Shown in pieces: positions 43,699 through 52,186 of a stretch of 64,000 nucleotides of DNA. How positions within the stretch are numbered: the first letter of the stretch is position 1; every line of letters begins with the position of its first letter. The stretch is from Methylobacterium platani (GTDB taxonomy: Bacteria > Pseudomonadota > Alphaproteobacteria > Rhizobiales > Beijerinckiaceae): positions 113,144-177,143 of the forward strand of contig NZ_LWHQ01000017.1 in the NCBI RefSeq assembly GCF_001653715.1, given 5' to 3'. Made by a program: the position numbers and the translations under genes. Below the pieces are notes generated by a model that searched no databases, was not told where the DNA came from, and saw nothing but the letters and a program-made list of their open reading frames with translations.

Positions 43699-44655
43699 TC
43701 AGGAGAGCGCCGACAGGAGGTCGTCGCGGGTCGGCAGGTCGGCGCCGAGGCGGGTGCAGGTGAGGCCCGCCGCCGCCACCGCCTCGGACAGGACGTCCCG
43801 CAGGGTGTCGGCGTCGAGGGCAAGGAGCGCGTCGCGCGCGAGCCGGCCGTCGCGGTCGAGGCGGGCGAGCAGGGCGGCGTGGAAGGTGTCGCCGGCGCCG
43901 ACCGTGTCGATCACCGCGACCCGGCTGCCCGGGACGGCGACGGTCTCGTTGCCGTGGTAGGCCCGCGCTCCGTCCGGGCCCGCCGTGACGACGACGAGGG
44001 CGATCCCGGCGGCGAGCCATCCTTTCGCGATCGCCGCCTCGTCGGCGCCCGCGCCGTAGGCGGCGCGCAGGTCCTCGTCGGAGAGCTTGACGATGTCGGC
44101 ATGGGCCACGAGTTCGCCGAACCGGGCGTGCCAGCGGGCGAGATCGGGGATCAGGCCGAGGCGCAGGTTCGGGTCGAGGGAGATCACCCGGCGCCGCGCC
44201 TCCCGGGCGGCGAGCGTCGCGTAGGCGGTGCCGACGGGCTCGGCCACCAGCGAGAACGACCCCATGGCGATCGCCCGGACCGCGTCGGGCAGGACGGCCG
44301 GCAGGTCGCCGACGCCGAGATCGGCGTGGGCGCAAGATCCGGCGTGGAAGCTGTAGGCGGGATGGCCGTCCGCCCCGGTCGACACGACGGCGAGCGGGGT
44401 CGGCCGGGCGCTCTCCTTCACGAAGGCGAGGTCGACGCCCTCCGCCGCCAGCCGGTCGGCCAGCATCCGCCCGAAGGCATCCGTCGAGAGCCCGGCCAGG
44501 AAGCCGCTCTCCGCTCCGAGCCGGCGGATGCCGATCGCGAGGTTGAACGGCGAGCCGCCCGCCACGGCGAGAGCCGGCAGGCCGCCGCGCTCGGGAGCCG
44601 GGCGCCCGGTCTCGACGAACAGGTCGATCAGGGCTTCGCCGCAGACCAGGATCAT
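43699..44655 (-). CDS. PfkB-family kinase, probable fructokinase
   Basis: The 318-residue kinase has MILVCGEALIDLFVE, the sugar-binding GGSPFNLAIGIRRLG and the catalytic loop DTVGAGDTFHAALLARL. The N-terminal GEALIDL motif and GGSPFN are typical of fructokinases. Its neighbours make fructose, produced from mannitol or sorbitol by MtlK, the natural substrate, giving fructose-6-P. I used the ATG at 44655; a start 24 bp upstream would add MGRPRSPP only. A large palindromic element separates it from the transporter genes. Confidence 0.88.
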   Translation of the reverse strand: MILVCGEALIDLFVETGRPAPERGGLPALAVAGGSPFNLAIGIRRLGAESGFLAGLSTDAFGRMLADRLAAEGVDLAFVKESARPTPLAVVSTGADGHPAYSFHAGSCAHADLGVGDLPAVLPDAVRAIAMGSFSLVAEPVGTAYATLAAREARRRVISLDPNLRLGLIPDLARWHARFGELVAHADIVKLSDEDLRAAYGAGADEAAIAKGWLAAGIALVVVTAGPDGARAYHGNETVAVPGSRVAVIDTVGAGDTFHAALLARLDRDGRLARDALLALDADTLRDVLSEAVAAAGLTCTRLGADLPTRDDLLSALS

Positions 44656-44760
44656 GGGGGGACTCCTCGGGCGGCCCACATGTTCGAGCCGTCGGTCAGT
44701 GCGCTTTCCCAGCCCCGTGGGCGAATGGCTATCCGGGACAAAGAAAAGGCGCGGGTTTCT

Positions 44761-44953
44761 CCTCTCCCCGCGGGCGGGGAGAGGACTTCATCGACCTTGT
44801 CGTCGATGAAGTGAGCGCGGGCGAAGCCGGAGCGAGGGTGAGGGGGTATTCCCGGATGAGTCTCTTCCGGCAGCACCCCCTCACCCTCGCCCTGCGGGCT
44901 CCCTTCGCCCCCGACAAGGGGGGCGAAGGCCTCTCCCCGCCCGCGGGGAGAGG
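44761..44953. repeat. Nested palindromic intergenic element (193 bp)
   Basis: It is bounded by CCTCTCCCCG-CGGG-CGGGGAGAGG at 44761-44784 and its exact inverted copy at 44930-44953. Inside lie ACTTCATCGAC/GTCGATGAAGT (44785-44795, 44802-44812) and GAGGGTGAGGGGGT/ACCCCCTCACCCTC (44834-44847, 44875-44888). The whole can fold into a branched structure. It occupies most of the 329-bp spacer between smoK-like and fructokinase genes and has no coding capacity. Confidence 0.9.
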
Positions 44954-44984
44954 AGGACCCGTGCTTACTGGATGCAGTGACAGC

Positions 44985-46088
44985 TCACGCCGCCAGCGGG
45001 TGGCGCGAGCGGTGCGGCAGGGCCCGGCCGTCGCCGTCGAACAGGTGCGTCGCCGACGGGTCGACCGTCAGGCGGATCGCCTCGCCGACCCGCACGGGAG
45101 CGCTGCCCTCGATCTGCGCGATCACCGTCGCGCCGCCCGCCACCGTCACGTGGGCCAGCGTCAGGCCGCCGAGGCGCTCGACGTGGCCGACCTCGCCGGC
45201 GAGCGCGCCGTCGGCCCCGGGCTTCAGCGCCTCCGGGCGGATGCCGAGCGTCACCGTGGCACCTGGCGCGGCGCGGGTGCCGTCCACCGGCACCACCACC
45301 TCGCCGCCGCCCGGCAGGGCCACCCGCACGCCGGCCGGATCGGTGCCGACCGCGCGCACCGGCAGGAGGTTCATCCGCGGGCTGCCGATGAAGCCGGCGA
45401 CGAACAGGTTCGCCGGGTGATGGTAGAGCTCGAGCGGCGAGCCGACCTGCTCGATGCGGCCGGCATTGAGCACCACGATCTTGTCGGCCATCGTCATCGC
45501 CTCGACCTGGTCGTGGGTGACGTAGATCATCGTGGCGGCGAGGTCGCGGTGGAGCCGCGCGAGCTCGATCCGCATCTGGCCGCGCAAAGCCGCGTCGAGG
45601 TTCGAGAGCGGCTCGTCGAACAGGAAGATCTTGGGGTGGCGCACGATGGCGCGGCCGATCGCGACGCGCTGGCGCTGGCCGCCGGAGAGGTCCTTCGGCT
45701 TGCGGTCGAGATAGGCGTCGAGCTGGAGGATGCGCGAGGCCTCCGCCACCTTGGCGGCGCGCTCGGCCTTCGAGGCGCCGGCGAGCTTGAGGGCGAACGC
45801 CATGTTGTCGCGCACGCTCATGTGCGGATAGAGCGCGTAGGACTGGAACACCATCGCGAGCCCGCGATCGGCCGGGCCGACCTCGTTGACCCGGGCGCCG
45901 TCGATGAAGAGATCCCCGTCGGTGATCTCCTCGAGGCCGGCGATCATCCGCAGAAGCGTCGACTTCCCGCAGCCCGACGGGCCGACGAAGACCGCGAATT
46001 CGCGGTCGGCGATGTCGAGATCGACGCCCTTGATGATCTCGGTGGTGCCGTAGCTCTTGCGCAGGCCGCGCAGACGGAGGGTGGCCAT
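44985..46088 (-). CDS. smoK: Polyol ABC transporter ATPase (SmoK/MalK-like)
   Basis: The 367-residue ATPase has Walker [10 protein letters not shown], signature LSGGQRQR, Walker [13 protein letters not shown] and switch His in [14 protein letters not shown]. It also has a C-terminal TOBE/OB regulatory domain from about residue 235 ([10 protein letters not shown]) as in MalK/UgpC. It energises the two permeases upstream in the same operon, from which it is separated by 11 bp. The set binding protein, two permeases, ATPase next to mtlK matches the Rhodobacter smoEFGK sorbitol/mannitol system. Confidence 0.9.
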   Translation of the reverse strand: MATLRLRGLRKSYGTTEIIKGVDLDIADREFAVFVGPSGCGKSTLLRMIAGLEEITDGDLFIDGARVNEVGPADRGLAMVFQSYALYPHMSVRDNMAFALKLAGASKAERAAKVAEASRILQLDAYLDRKPKDLSGGQRQRVAIGRAIVRHPKIFLFDEPLSNLDAALRGQMRIELARLHRDLAATMIYVTHDQVEAMTMADKIVVLNAGRIEQVGSPLELYHHPANLFVAGFIGSPRMNLLPVRAVGTDPAGVRVALPGGGEVVVPVDGTRAAPGATVTLGIRPEALKPGADGALAGEVGHVERLGGLTLAHVTVAGGATVIAQIEGSAPVRVGEAIRLTVDPSATHLFDGDGRALPHRSRHPLAA

Positions 46089-46099
46089 CGCGGGATCTC

Positions 46100-46918
46100 C
46101 TACTTGACGGCGCCGAAGGTGAGGCCGCGCACCAGCTGGCGCTGCGACAGCCAGCCGAAGACCAGGATCGGCGCCACCGCCACCGTCGAGGCGGCGGACA
46201 GCTTGGCGAAGAACAGCCCTTGCGGGCTCGAGAACGAGGCGATGAAGGCGGTGAGGGGAGCCGCCGCCGACGAGGTCAGGTTGAGGCTCCAGAACGCCTC
46301 GTTCCAGCACAGGATCAGCGAGAGCAGGCCCGTCGAGGCGACACCCGGCAGGGTGAGCGGGAGCAGCAGGTACCAGACCTCGGCGCCGGTGCGGGCGCCG
46401 TCCATCCGCCCGGCCTCGAGGATGTCGTGCGGCACCTCCTTGAAGAAGGTGAACAGCATCCAGACCACGATCGGCAGGTTCATCAGCGTGTAGACGACGA
46501 TGAGGCCGGTCCAGGTGTCGAGGAGCCCGAGGGTGCGGAACACCAGGTAGATCGGCACCAGCACGCCCACGGACGGGAGCATCTTGGTCGAAAGCATCCA
46601 CAACAGCGTCGAGCGGGTGCGCTTCGTCGGGTGGAAGGCCATGACGTAGGCGGCCGGAATCGCGAGAGCGAGCGCCAGGATCGTGCCGCCGACCGAGATC
46701 ACCACCGAGTTCAGCGCGAAGGACAGGTAATCGGCCCGGGCCAGCACCTCGCCGTAGCTCTGCAGCGTCGGCGTGAAGGTGAGCGACGGGTTCACCGCCT
46801 CCGGCTCGCTCTTGAGGCTCGTGAGCAGCATCCACAGGAGGGGAAAGAACAGCACGAAAGCCGCCCCCCAGCCGAGCACCGCGATGCCGATGCGTTTGGG
46901 CAGACTTTGCTTCACCAT
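46100..46918 (-). CDS. smoG: Polyol ABC transporter permease (SmoG-like, MalG type)
   Basis: The 272-residue permease has six hydrophobic segments and the cytosolic EAA loop [20 protein letters not shown] (residues about 180-200) that contacts the ATPase. The C-terminal [16 protein letters not shown] is typical of MalG-type subunits. Its start lies one base from the stop of the upstream permease. It works as a heterodimer with the 299-residue subunit. Confidence 0.9.
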   Translation of the reverse strand: MVKQSLPKRIGIAVLGWGAAFVLFFPLLWMLLTSLKSEPEAVNPSLTFTPTLQSYGEVLARADYLSFALNSVVISVGGTILALALAIPAAYVMAFHPTKRTRSTLLWMLSTKMLPSVGVLVPIYLVFRTLGLLDTWTGLIVVYTLMNLPIVVWMLFTFFKEVPHDILEAGRMDGARTGAEVWYLLLPLTLPGVASTGLLSLILCWNEAFWSLNLTSSAAAPLTAFIASFSSPQGLFFAKLSAASTVAVAPILVFGWLSQRQLVRGLTFGAVK

Positions 46919-46919
46919 C

Positions 46920-47819
46920 CTACACCTCCAGCCGGCGCGCGATGGTGCGCACGAGGAAGAACGCCACGATGTTGGCGAGCACGATCGCCACCACGCCGCC
47001 GGCCGAGGCGCCGCCGACATCGTATTGCAGCAGGGCGCGGGCGTAGATCAGGAAGGCGAGGTTGGTGGTGGCGTTGCCGGGCCCGCCTGCCGTCGTCACG
47101 TAGATCTCGGCGAAGACGGTGAGGAGAAAGATCGTCTCGATCATCACCACCACGCTGATCGCCCGGGAGAGGTGCGGCAGCACGATGTAGAAGAACTGCG
47201 CCAGCGCCCCGGCCCCGTCCATGCGGGCGGCCTCGAGCTGCTCGCGGTCGAGGGACTGGACGGCGGTGAGCAGGATCAGGAGCGCGAAGGGCAGCCACTC
47301 CCACGACACGATCAGGATGACCGAGAGCAGCGGATACTCGGCGAACCAGTCGATTGCGGGGAGGCCGAGAGCGCGAGCCACGGCGCCGAAGACGCCGTAG
47401 ATCGGGTGCATCATCAGGTTCTTCCAGATCAGCGCGGCCACCGTCGGCATGACGAAGAACGGCGCGATCGCGAAGAGACGGGCGACGTTGCGGCCCGGGA
47501 ACGGCTGGTCGAACAGGACCGCCAGCAGCGTGCCGCCGACCACGGTGATCACCAGCACCGAGCCGACGAGGAGAAGCGTGTTGGTGAGCGAGGCCCAGAA
47601 ATCCGGGTCGGTGACCAGGAACTCGTAATTGTCGATGCCGGCGAAGCCCGTCACCGTCGGGTCGAGCAGGTTGTAGCGCTGGAGCGAGAACCACACGGTC
47701 ATCACCAGCGGCACGATCATCCAGATCAGCAGCACGGTGACCGAGGGGCCGAGGAACGGCAGGCCGTTGAAGCGGCGGCCCTTCGCGGGGGCGGGCGCCG
47801 GGGTGGTGAGGGTGGACAT
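46920..47819 (-). CDS. smoF: Polyol ABC transporter permease (SmoF-like, MalF type)
   Basis: The 299-residue permease has an N-terminal TM helix (VTVLLIWMIVPLVMTVWFSL) and five further segments. The EAA loop is LDREQLEAARMDGAGALAQF. The length without the extra periplasmic domain of MalF is standard for sugar/polyol permeases. The ATG at 47819 excludes an extension through the intergenic palindrome. It precedes SmoG by one base. Confidence 0.9.
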   Translation of the reverse strand: MSTLTTPAPAPAKGRRFNGLPFLGPSVTVLLIWMIVPLVMTVWFSLQRYNLLDPTVTGFAGIDNYEFLVTDPDFWASLTNTLLLVGSVLVITVVGGTLLAVLFDQPFPGRNVARLFAIAPFFVMPTVAALIWKNLMMHPIYGVFGAVARALGLPAIDWFAEYPLLSVILIVSWEWLPFALLILLTAVQSLDREQLEAARMDGAGALAQFFYIVLPHLSRAISVVVMIETIFLLTVFAEIYVTTAGGPGNATTNLAFLIYARALLQYDVGGASAGGVVAIVLANIVAFFLVRTIARRLEV

Positions 47820-47883
47820 GGCCGTCGTCGCCTCGCGCGGATTTTTGAGGTCGGGGCAATCCCGGAAAGAAAAGGCACGGGAT

Positions 47884-48031
47884 CCCCTCTCCCGTGTGGG
47901 AGAGGGGTAGGGGTGAGGGTGACGCGCTTCAGTATGAAGCTCAGACCGTCGTGCTGGCAGCTCTCCGCTGCGAGCTAGACCCAGAACCGTAGCACCCTCA
48001 CCCCTGACCCCTCTCCCACACGGGAGAGGGG
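47884..48031. repeat. Nested palindromic element between binding-protein and permease genes
   Basis: It is bounded by CCCCTCTCCC-GTGT-GGGAGAGGGG (47884-47907) and its exact inverted copy (48008-48031), with GGGGTGAGGGT (47910-47920) facing ACCCTCACCCC (47994-48004) inside. Layout is the same as the 44761-44953 element but the sequence differs. In the operon transcript it follows the binding-protein stop codon. Confidence 0.9.
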
Positions 48032-48079
48032 GACGCGCCATTCCGGTCCAGGTCCAGTGTTACGGACCGCGGACCGGTC

Positions 48080-49390
48080 CTACTTCGGATAGCCCGCCTG
48101 GCGCATCGTCCGCTCGGTCGCCGATTGCGCGGCCTTCAGCGCCGCGTCGATCGTCTGCTGGCCGGTCAGCGTCGCCGCGACCGTCTGGCCGACCTGGGTG
48201 CCGATGCCCTGGAACTCGGGGATCGCCACGAACTGCGCGCCGGTATAGGGCCGCGGGTTCTTCGTCTGGCCGTTCGGGTTGGCGCTGTCGATCGCCTTCA
48301 GGACGAAGCCGGCGAAGGGCGCGGCCTTCTGGTAATCGGGCGACGTGTAGGTGGACTGCCGGGTGCCCGGCGGCACCGCGACCCAGCCGTTTTCCTTCGC
48401 CACCATCTCGACATAGGCCTTGCTCGTCGCCCAGGCGACGAAGGTCTTGGCGGCGTCCTTCTGCTTGGAGGAGGCCGGGATGCCGAGGTCCCAGCTCCAC
48501 AGCCAGGTCGGCCCGCCCTTGAAGCTGCCGACCGGCATCGGCGCGAAGGCGACCTTGTCGGCGACCTGCGACTGCTTCGGATCGTAGAGCAGGCCGGCCG
48601 CGACGGTCGAGTCGATCCACATCGCGCAGCGGCCGCTGGCGAACAGGGCCAGGTTCTCGTTGAAGCCGTTCGAGGTCGCGCCGGGCGGGCCGTAATTCTT
48701 CAGCACGTCGGTGTAGTAGGTGAGCGCGTTCTTCCACTCCGGCGTGTCGATCGTGGTCTTCCAGCCCTCGCCGAACCACTGGCCGCCGAAGGTGTCGACC
48801 AGCGTCGTGACGTAGGCCATGTTCTCGCCCCAGCCCGGCTTGCCGCGCAGGCAGAGGCCGTAGGTCTGGTTCGCCTTGTCGGTGAGCTTGGCGGCGAAGC
48901 CCTTGATCTCGTCGTAGGTCGGCGCCTCCGGCATCGTCAGGCCGGCCTTGTCGAACAGGTCCTTGCGGTAATAGGTCATCGCGCTCTCGCCGTAGAACGG
49001 CAGCGCGTAGAGCTTGCCGTCGCGGCTCACGCCCTCGCGGACGGTCTTGAGGAGGTCGTTGGCGTCGTAGTCGGCCGGCAGGCCGTCCATCGGCTCGAGC
49101 CAGTTTTGCTTGGCCCAGATCGGCACCTCGTAATTGCCGATGGTCAGGACGTCGAACTGGCCGGCCCTGGTGGCGATGTCGGTGGTGACGCGCTGGCGCA
49201 GGACGTTCTCCTCCAGCACCACCCAGCGCAGCTTGATGTCGGGATGCGCCTTCTCGAAGGCCGAGGACAGCTTCTGCATCACCACCATGTCGCCGTTGTT
49301 GACGGTGGCGATGGTCAGCGTCGACTCGGCGAGCGCCGGCGTGCCGGCGAGGAGGGAAGCGGCCAGCAGCAGGGTTTGCGTCCGTGTCAC
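48080..49390 (-). CDS. smoE: Polyol ABC transporter substrate-binding protein (SmoE-like)
   Basis: The 436-residue periplasmic protein has a Sec signal (MTRTQTLLLAASLLAGTPAL, then AES) and matches SBP_bac_1: LTIATVNNGDMVVMQKLSSA, FDVLTIGNYEVPIWAKQNWL, LYALPFYGESAMTYYRKDLF and PTWLWSWDLGIPASSKQKDA. The conserved W-rich parts are typical of sorbitol/mannitol-binding proteins. The start is a GTG with GGGAGGA upstream. It is the first gene of the smo operon; the toxin-antitoxin pair upstream is divergent from it. Confidence 0.9.
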   Translation of the reverse strand: MTRTQTLLLAASLLAGTPALAESTLTIATVNNGDMVVMQKLSSAFEKAHPDIKLRWVVLEENVLRQRVTTDIATRAGQFDVLTIGNYEVPIWAKQNWLEPMDGLPADYDANDLLKTVREGVSRDGKLYALPFYGESAMTYYRKDLFDKAGLTMPEAPTYDEIKGFAAKLTDKANQTYGLCLRGKPGWGENMAYVTTLVDTFGGQWFGEGWKTTIDTPEWKNALTYYTDVLKNYGPPGATSNGFNENLALFASGRCAMWIDSTVAAGLLYDPKQSQVADKVAFAPMPVGSFKGGPTWLWSWDLGIPASSKQKDAAKTFVAWATSKAYVEMVAKENGWVAVPPGTRQSTYTSPDYQKAAPFAGFVLKAIDSANPNGQTKNPRPYTGAQFVAIPEFQGIGTQVGQTVAATLTGQQTIDAALKAAQSATERTMRQAGYPK

Positions 49391-49535
49391 GTCGTGTCCT
49401 CCCGTCGCGCCGTTCTCCCCCGGGGGGACGGCCTTGTGCGCAATTGGTGAGGGTCCGGCGGGGTGGCGTCAAGCGGGGAGGGCGGAGATGCCTGCCGCAG
49501 CGGCATCGTCGTCCACGGGGTTTTCCGCGGACTGG

Positions 49536-49555
49536 CTGTAGCTTTCAGGCTACAG
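49536..49555. promoter_or_regulatory. Inverted repeat CTGTAGC-N6-GCTACAG before the toxin gene
   Basis: Perfect 7-bp arms end only 6 nt before the toxin ATG. The position is that of a toxin-antitoxin autoregulatory operator. Binding by the antitoxin HTH protein is inference. Confidence 0.55.
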
Positions 49556-49561
49556 ATCCCC

Positions 49562-49852
49562 ATGCCGACGATCCGACAGACTCTCGTCTTCCGTGCATGG
49601 ATCGCCAGCCTTCGAGACGAGCGCGCGCGGCTGCGCATCGATACTCGTATCCGACGACTCTCGCTTGCGAATCCGGGCGACGCGAAGACTGTCGGAGGTG
49701 GGGGCAGCGAACTACGGATCGATGACGGTCCAGGCTATAGGATCTACTTCACACAGCGCGGATCTGAGATCGTGATTCTGCTTTGTGGAGGCGACAAGCG
49801 CACACAGGACAAGGGCATCCTCGCTGCGAAGCATCTCTCGAATCAGGAGTGA
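49562..49852 (+). CDS. RelE/ParE-superfamily toxin (HigB-like, COG3657 type)
   Basis: The 96-residue basic protein (MPTIRQTLVFRAWIASLRDE) has the compact RelE/ParE fold features ELRIDDGPGYRIYFTQRG and a C-terminal VILLCGGDKRTQDKGILAAK. Those are the conserved GGDKxTQ...A marks of 'addiction module killer' toxins. Members cleave mRNA or act on gyrase; which applies here cannot be told. The antitoxin gene starts 4 nt after its stop with its own GGAG ribosome site. Toxin-first order is typical for this branch. Confidence 0.87.
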   Translation: MPTIRQTLVFRAWIASLRDERARLRIDTRIRRLSLANPGDAKTVGGGGSELRIDDGPGYRIYFTQRGSEIVILLCGGDKRTQDKGILAAKHLSNQE

Positions 49853-49856
49853 CGAC

Positions 49857-50153
49857 ATGCCTCTCGAGACCGTCCCGTGGGACATCACCGACAGCCTCGA
49901 TACGCCCGAGCGCGTGGCGCTCTACCTGGAAGCCGTCCTCGAGGACGGCGTTCCCGCACTTCTCGCCGCTGCACTCGGCGACATCGCCCGCGCGCAGGGC
50001 GTGGCTCAGATCGCCCAGCGGACCGGACTGTCGCGGGAAACCCTGTATCGCACCCTGTCCGACAAGGGGAACCCGCAGCTCACGACGCTGATGGCCGTGC
50101 TCAAGGCGCTCGGCCTGAAGCTGACCGTCGCCCCGGTGGCCGGGGCGGCCTGA
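49857..50153 (+). CDS. HTH antitoxin of the RelE/HigB-type module
   Basis: The 98-residue protein has an N-terminal part typical of COG3636 antitoxins (WDITDSLDTPERVALYLEAV) and a Cro/C1-like HTH (GVAQIAQRTGLSRETLYRTL, then SDKGNPQLTTLMAVL). It should neutralise the toxin and repress the operon through the inverted repeat at 49536-49555. It ends 19 bp from, and convergent with, the mtlK gene. Confidence 0.88.
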   Translation: MPLETVPWDITDSLDTPERVALYLEAVLEDGVPALLAAALGDIARAQGVAQIAQRTGLSRETLYRTLSDKGNPQLTTLMAVLKALGLKLTVAPVAGAA

Positions 50154-50172
50154 GGGACCGCCCCGTCTCGCG

Positions 50173-51663
50173 TCACGCCGCCCGCCGCGCCGCCTCGTCG
50201 AGCGTCGCCTGGATGCCCTGGCGATAGAGCATCCCGAGCCATTCCGAGACCGGCTCCACGAGACGCGGGTCGTCGCCGAGCTCGCCGAAGAGCGCGCGGA
50301 TGCCGAGCAAGGGGCGCGGATCCGGACCGCCCGCGATCGCCTTCTCGCGCAGGAGCGCCGCCATCGGGTGGCGGATCTCGATGGCGGCACCACGCTCGTC
50401 CTCGCCCCGCACCCGGCGCAGCCAGGCGGCGAGCGCCAGCGCCAGGAACTCGACGCTGCCGCCCTGCTCCAGCCGGCCGCGGATCGGGTCGACCAGGACG
50501 TTGAGCGGCGCGTCGGTATTGACCCGATCGACCGTGTCGCGGATCGCCGGGTTGGCGAAGCGCGCGACGAGGGTGCGCTTGTAGGCCGCTAGGTCGATCC
50601 CCGGCACCGGCGGCACGGTCGGGCCGGTCTCGCGGTCCATCAGCGCGGTCATCACCGCGGCGATGCGGGAATCGGCCATCGCTTCGTCGATGGTGACGGT
50701 GCCGGCGAGCCGGCCCAGCCCCGAGACCGCGAGGTGGCTGCCGTTGAGGAGCCTGAGCTTCATGAACTCGTAAGGAGCGACGTCCTCGACGAATTGCGCG
50801 CCGACCCGCTCCCAGGCCGGGCGCCCGGCGGGGAAGCGGTCCTCGATCACCCACTGGGTGAAGGTCTCGCTGAAGACCGGCCAGCCGTCGGCGAGGCCGT
50901 GGTTCCGCGCCAGCGCCGCCACGTCGGCCGGGGCGGTCACCGGGGTGATGCGGTCGACCATGGTCGAGGGGAAGACGACCTCGGCGGCGATCCACGCGGC
51001 GAGATCCGGATCGCGCAGCCGGGCGAGCGCCACCACGGCGTCGCGCAGCACGTCGCCGTTGTGCTGGATGTTGTCGCAGGTGAGCGGCGTGAACGGGGCC
51101 CGGCCGGCATCTCGGCGGCGCCGCAGCGCCTCGACGAGGACGCCGACGGCGCTCCGCGGGCGCCCGGGCTCCGCGAGGTCGGCGCGGATCAGCGTGTGGT
51201 CGGGGTCGAGCCGCTTCGTCGCCGGGTCGAGGCAGTAGCCGTTCTCGGTCACCGTGAGGCTGACGATGCGGATAGCCGGATCGTCGATCGCGTCGAGCAC
51301 GGCGGCCGTGGTCTCGCCCGCGAAGGCGACGCCGGCCAGCGATCCGATCACCGTCACGGCCTCGTCGGCGCCCTCGCGCTCGACGAGGGTGTAGAGCGCG
51401 TCCTGCGGCGCCAGCGCGTCGATCATCCGCCGGTCGCCCGGCATCAGCCCGACCCCCAGGATGCCGAAGGCCAGTGCCTCCGGATCGCGCTCCATCAGGT
51501 CGTGGGTGTAGCGGGCCATGTGCGCCCGGTGGAACCCGCCGAGCCCGAGATGGACGATGCCGGCCCGCACCTGCGCCACGTCGTAGCCGGGCACCCGCAC
51601 GCTCGGCGCGAGGGAGGCCAGGGTGGCGCGGCTGAGGGGCACGGGGGCGCGGTCGGTGCTCAT
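50173..51663 (-). CDS. mtlK: Mannitol 2-dehydrogenase (polyol-specific long-chain family)
   Basis: The 496-residue NAD enzyme oxidises D-mannitol to D-fructose, often also D-arabitol to D-xylulose and D-sorbitol. HLGLGGFHRAHMARY is the nucleotide-binding region, LTVTENGYCLD and PFTPLTCDNIQHNG are typical, and EFMKLRLLNGSHLAVSGLG carries the catalytic K-x4-N-x2-H. The family needs no zinc. It is separated from the smo operon by an oppositely oriented toxin-antitoxin pair, so it must have its own promoter. Together with the two kinases it completes a polyol pathway. Confidence 0.94.
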   Translation of the reverse strand: MSTDRAPVPLSRATLASLAPSVRVPGYDVAQVRAGIVHLGLGGFHRAHMARYTHDLMERDPEALAFGILGVGLMPGDRRMIDALAPQDALYTLVEREGADEAVTVIGSLAGVAFAGETTAAVLDAIDDPAIRIVSLTVTENGYCLDPATKRLDPDHTLIRADLAEPGRPRSAVGVLVEALRRRRDAGRAPFTPLTCDNIQHNGDVLRDAVVALARLRDPDLAAWIAAEVVFPSTMVDRITPVTAPADVAALARNHGLADGWPVFSETFTQWVIEDRFPAGRPAWERVGAQFVEDVAPYEFMKLRLLNGSHLAVSGLGRLAGTVTIDEAMADSRIAAVMTALMDRETGPTVPPVPGIDLAAYKRTLVARFANPAIRDTVDRVNTDAPLNVLVDPIRGRLEQGGSVEFLALALAAWLRRVRGEDERGAAIEIRHPMAALLREKAIAGGPDPRPLLGIRALFGELGDDPRLVEPVSEWLGMLYRQGIQATLDEAARRAA

Positions 51664-51855
51664 GGTCGGGGCTCGGGCTGGCGGCGGGCGCGCGGCGCCC
51701 GGGATGCCCCTGATTAATGCGCCGTTGCGGCAGCGTCGATGGCGATGCCCGGCCCGGACGCTCCGATCTCGCCCGCAGCTCTACGGGCGGCCCGATCCTT
51801 CCTCGATCGCGGTTGCCGAAGCCAGGAGGTGGGACGGGGTCCGATGCATGGTCGC

Positions 51856-51889
51856 TTGACGACGACAGCTGTTGGCATATTTTGCCAAC
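51856..51889 (+). promoter_or_regulatory. Promoter and palindromic operator of the TumE/TumA-type module
   Basis: A -35 like TTGACG (51856-51861), a 16-bp spacer and a -10 like TATTTT (51878-51883) place the transcription start at about 51889-51890, exactly at the toxin ATG. The -10 lies inside the perfect inverted repeat GTTGGCA-N5-TGCCAAC (51871-51889). This suggests a leaderless, autorepressed transcript. Confidence 0.6.
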
Positions 51890-52186
51890 ATGCGAGCGGA
51901 ACTCCTCATTCGCCGCCGCGTCGCCTTTGGCGAACGGGATTTCGCGGAACTGGTGGTGTGGCGGGTTCCGACGCCGGTTCCGCCCACCGATCATGGATTC
52001 AAGTATCGTCTCGTCTACGTCGTGGACGGCATTCGGGTGATCGGCTTCGACAACGAACGCGGGAAGGGCGATCATCGGCATGACGAAGGCCGGGAGACGC
52101 CGTACCGCTTCCGCGATGTCGATCGATTGCTCGACGATTTCGTCGAGGCCGTCGAGACCTGGAGGAAGAGCCATGGCAAGGACTGA
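51890..52186 (+). CDS. TumE-family toxin (DUF6516)
   Basis: The 98-residue protein starts MRAELLIRRRVAFGERDFAE and has PTDHGFKYRLVYVVDGIRVI, DNERGKGDHRH and YRFRDVDRLLDDFVEAVETW. These are the marks of the TumE toxin family, partnered with an HVO_A0114-type HTH protein. Members are putative toxins whose target is not well defined. I chose the ATG at 51890 over a TTG 18 bp upstream because the latter lies inside the palindrome. The antitoxin gene overlaps its end by 14 bp. Confidence 0.82.
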   Translation: MRAELLIRRRVAFGERDFAELVVWRVPTPVPPTDHGFKYRLVYVVDGIRVIGFDNERGKGDHRHDEGRETPYRFRDVDRLLDDFVEAVETWRKSHGKD

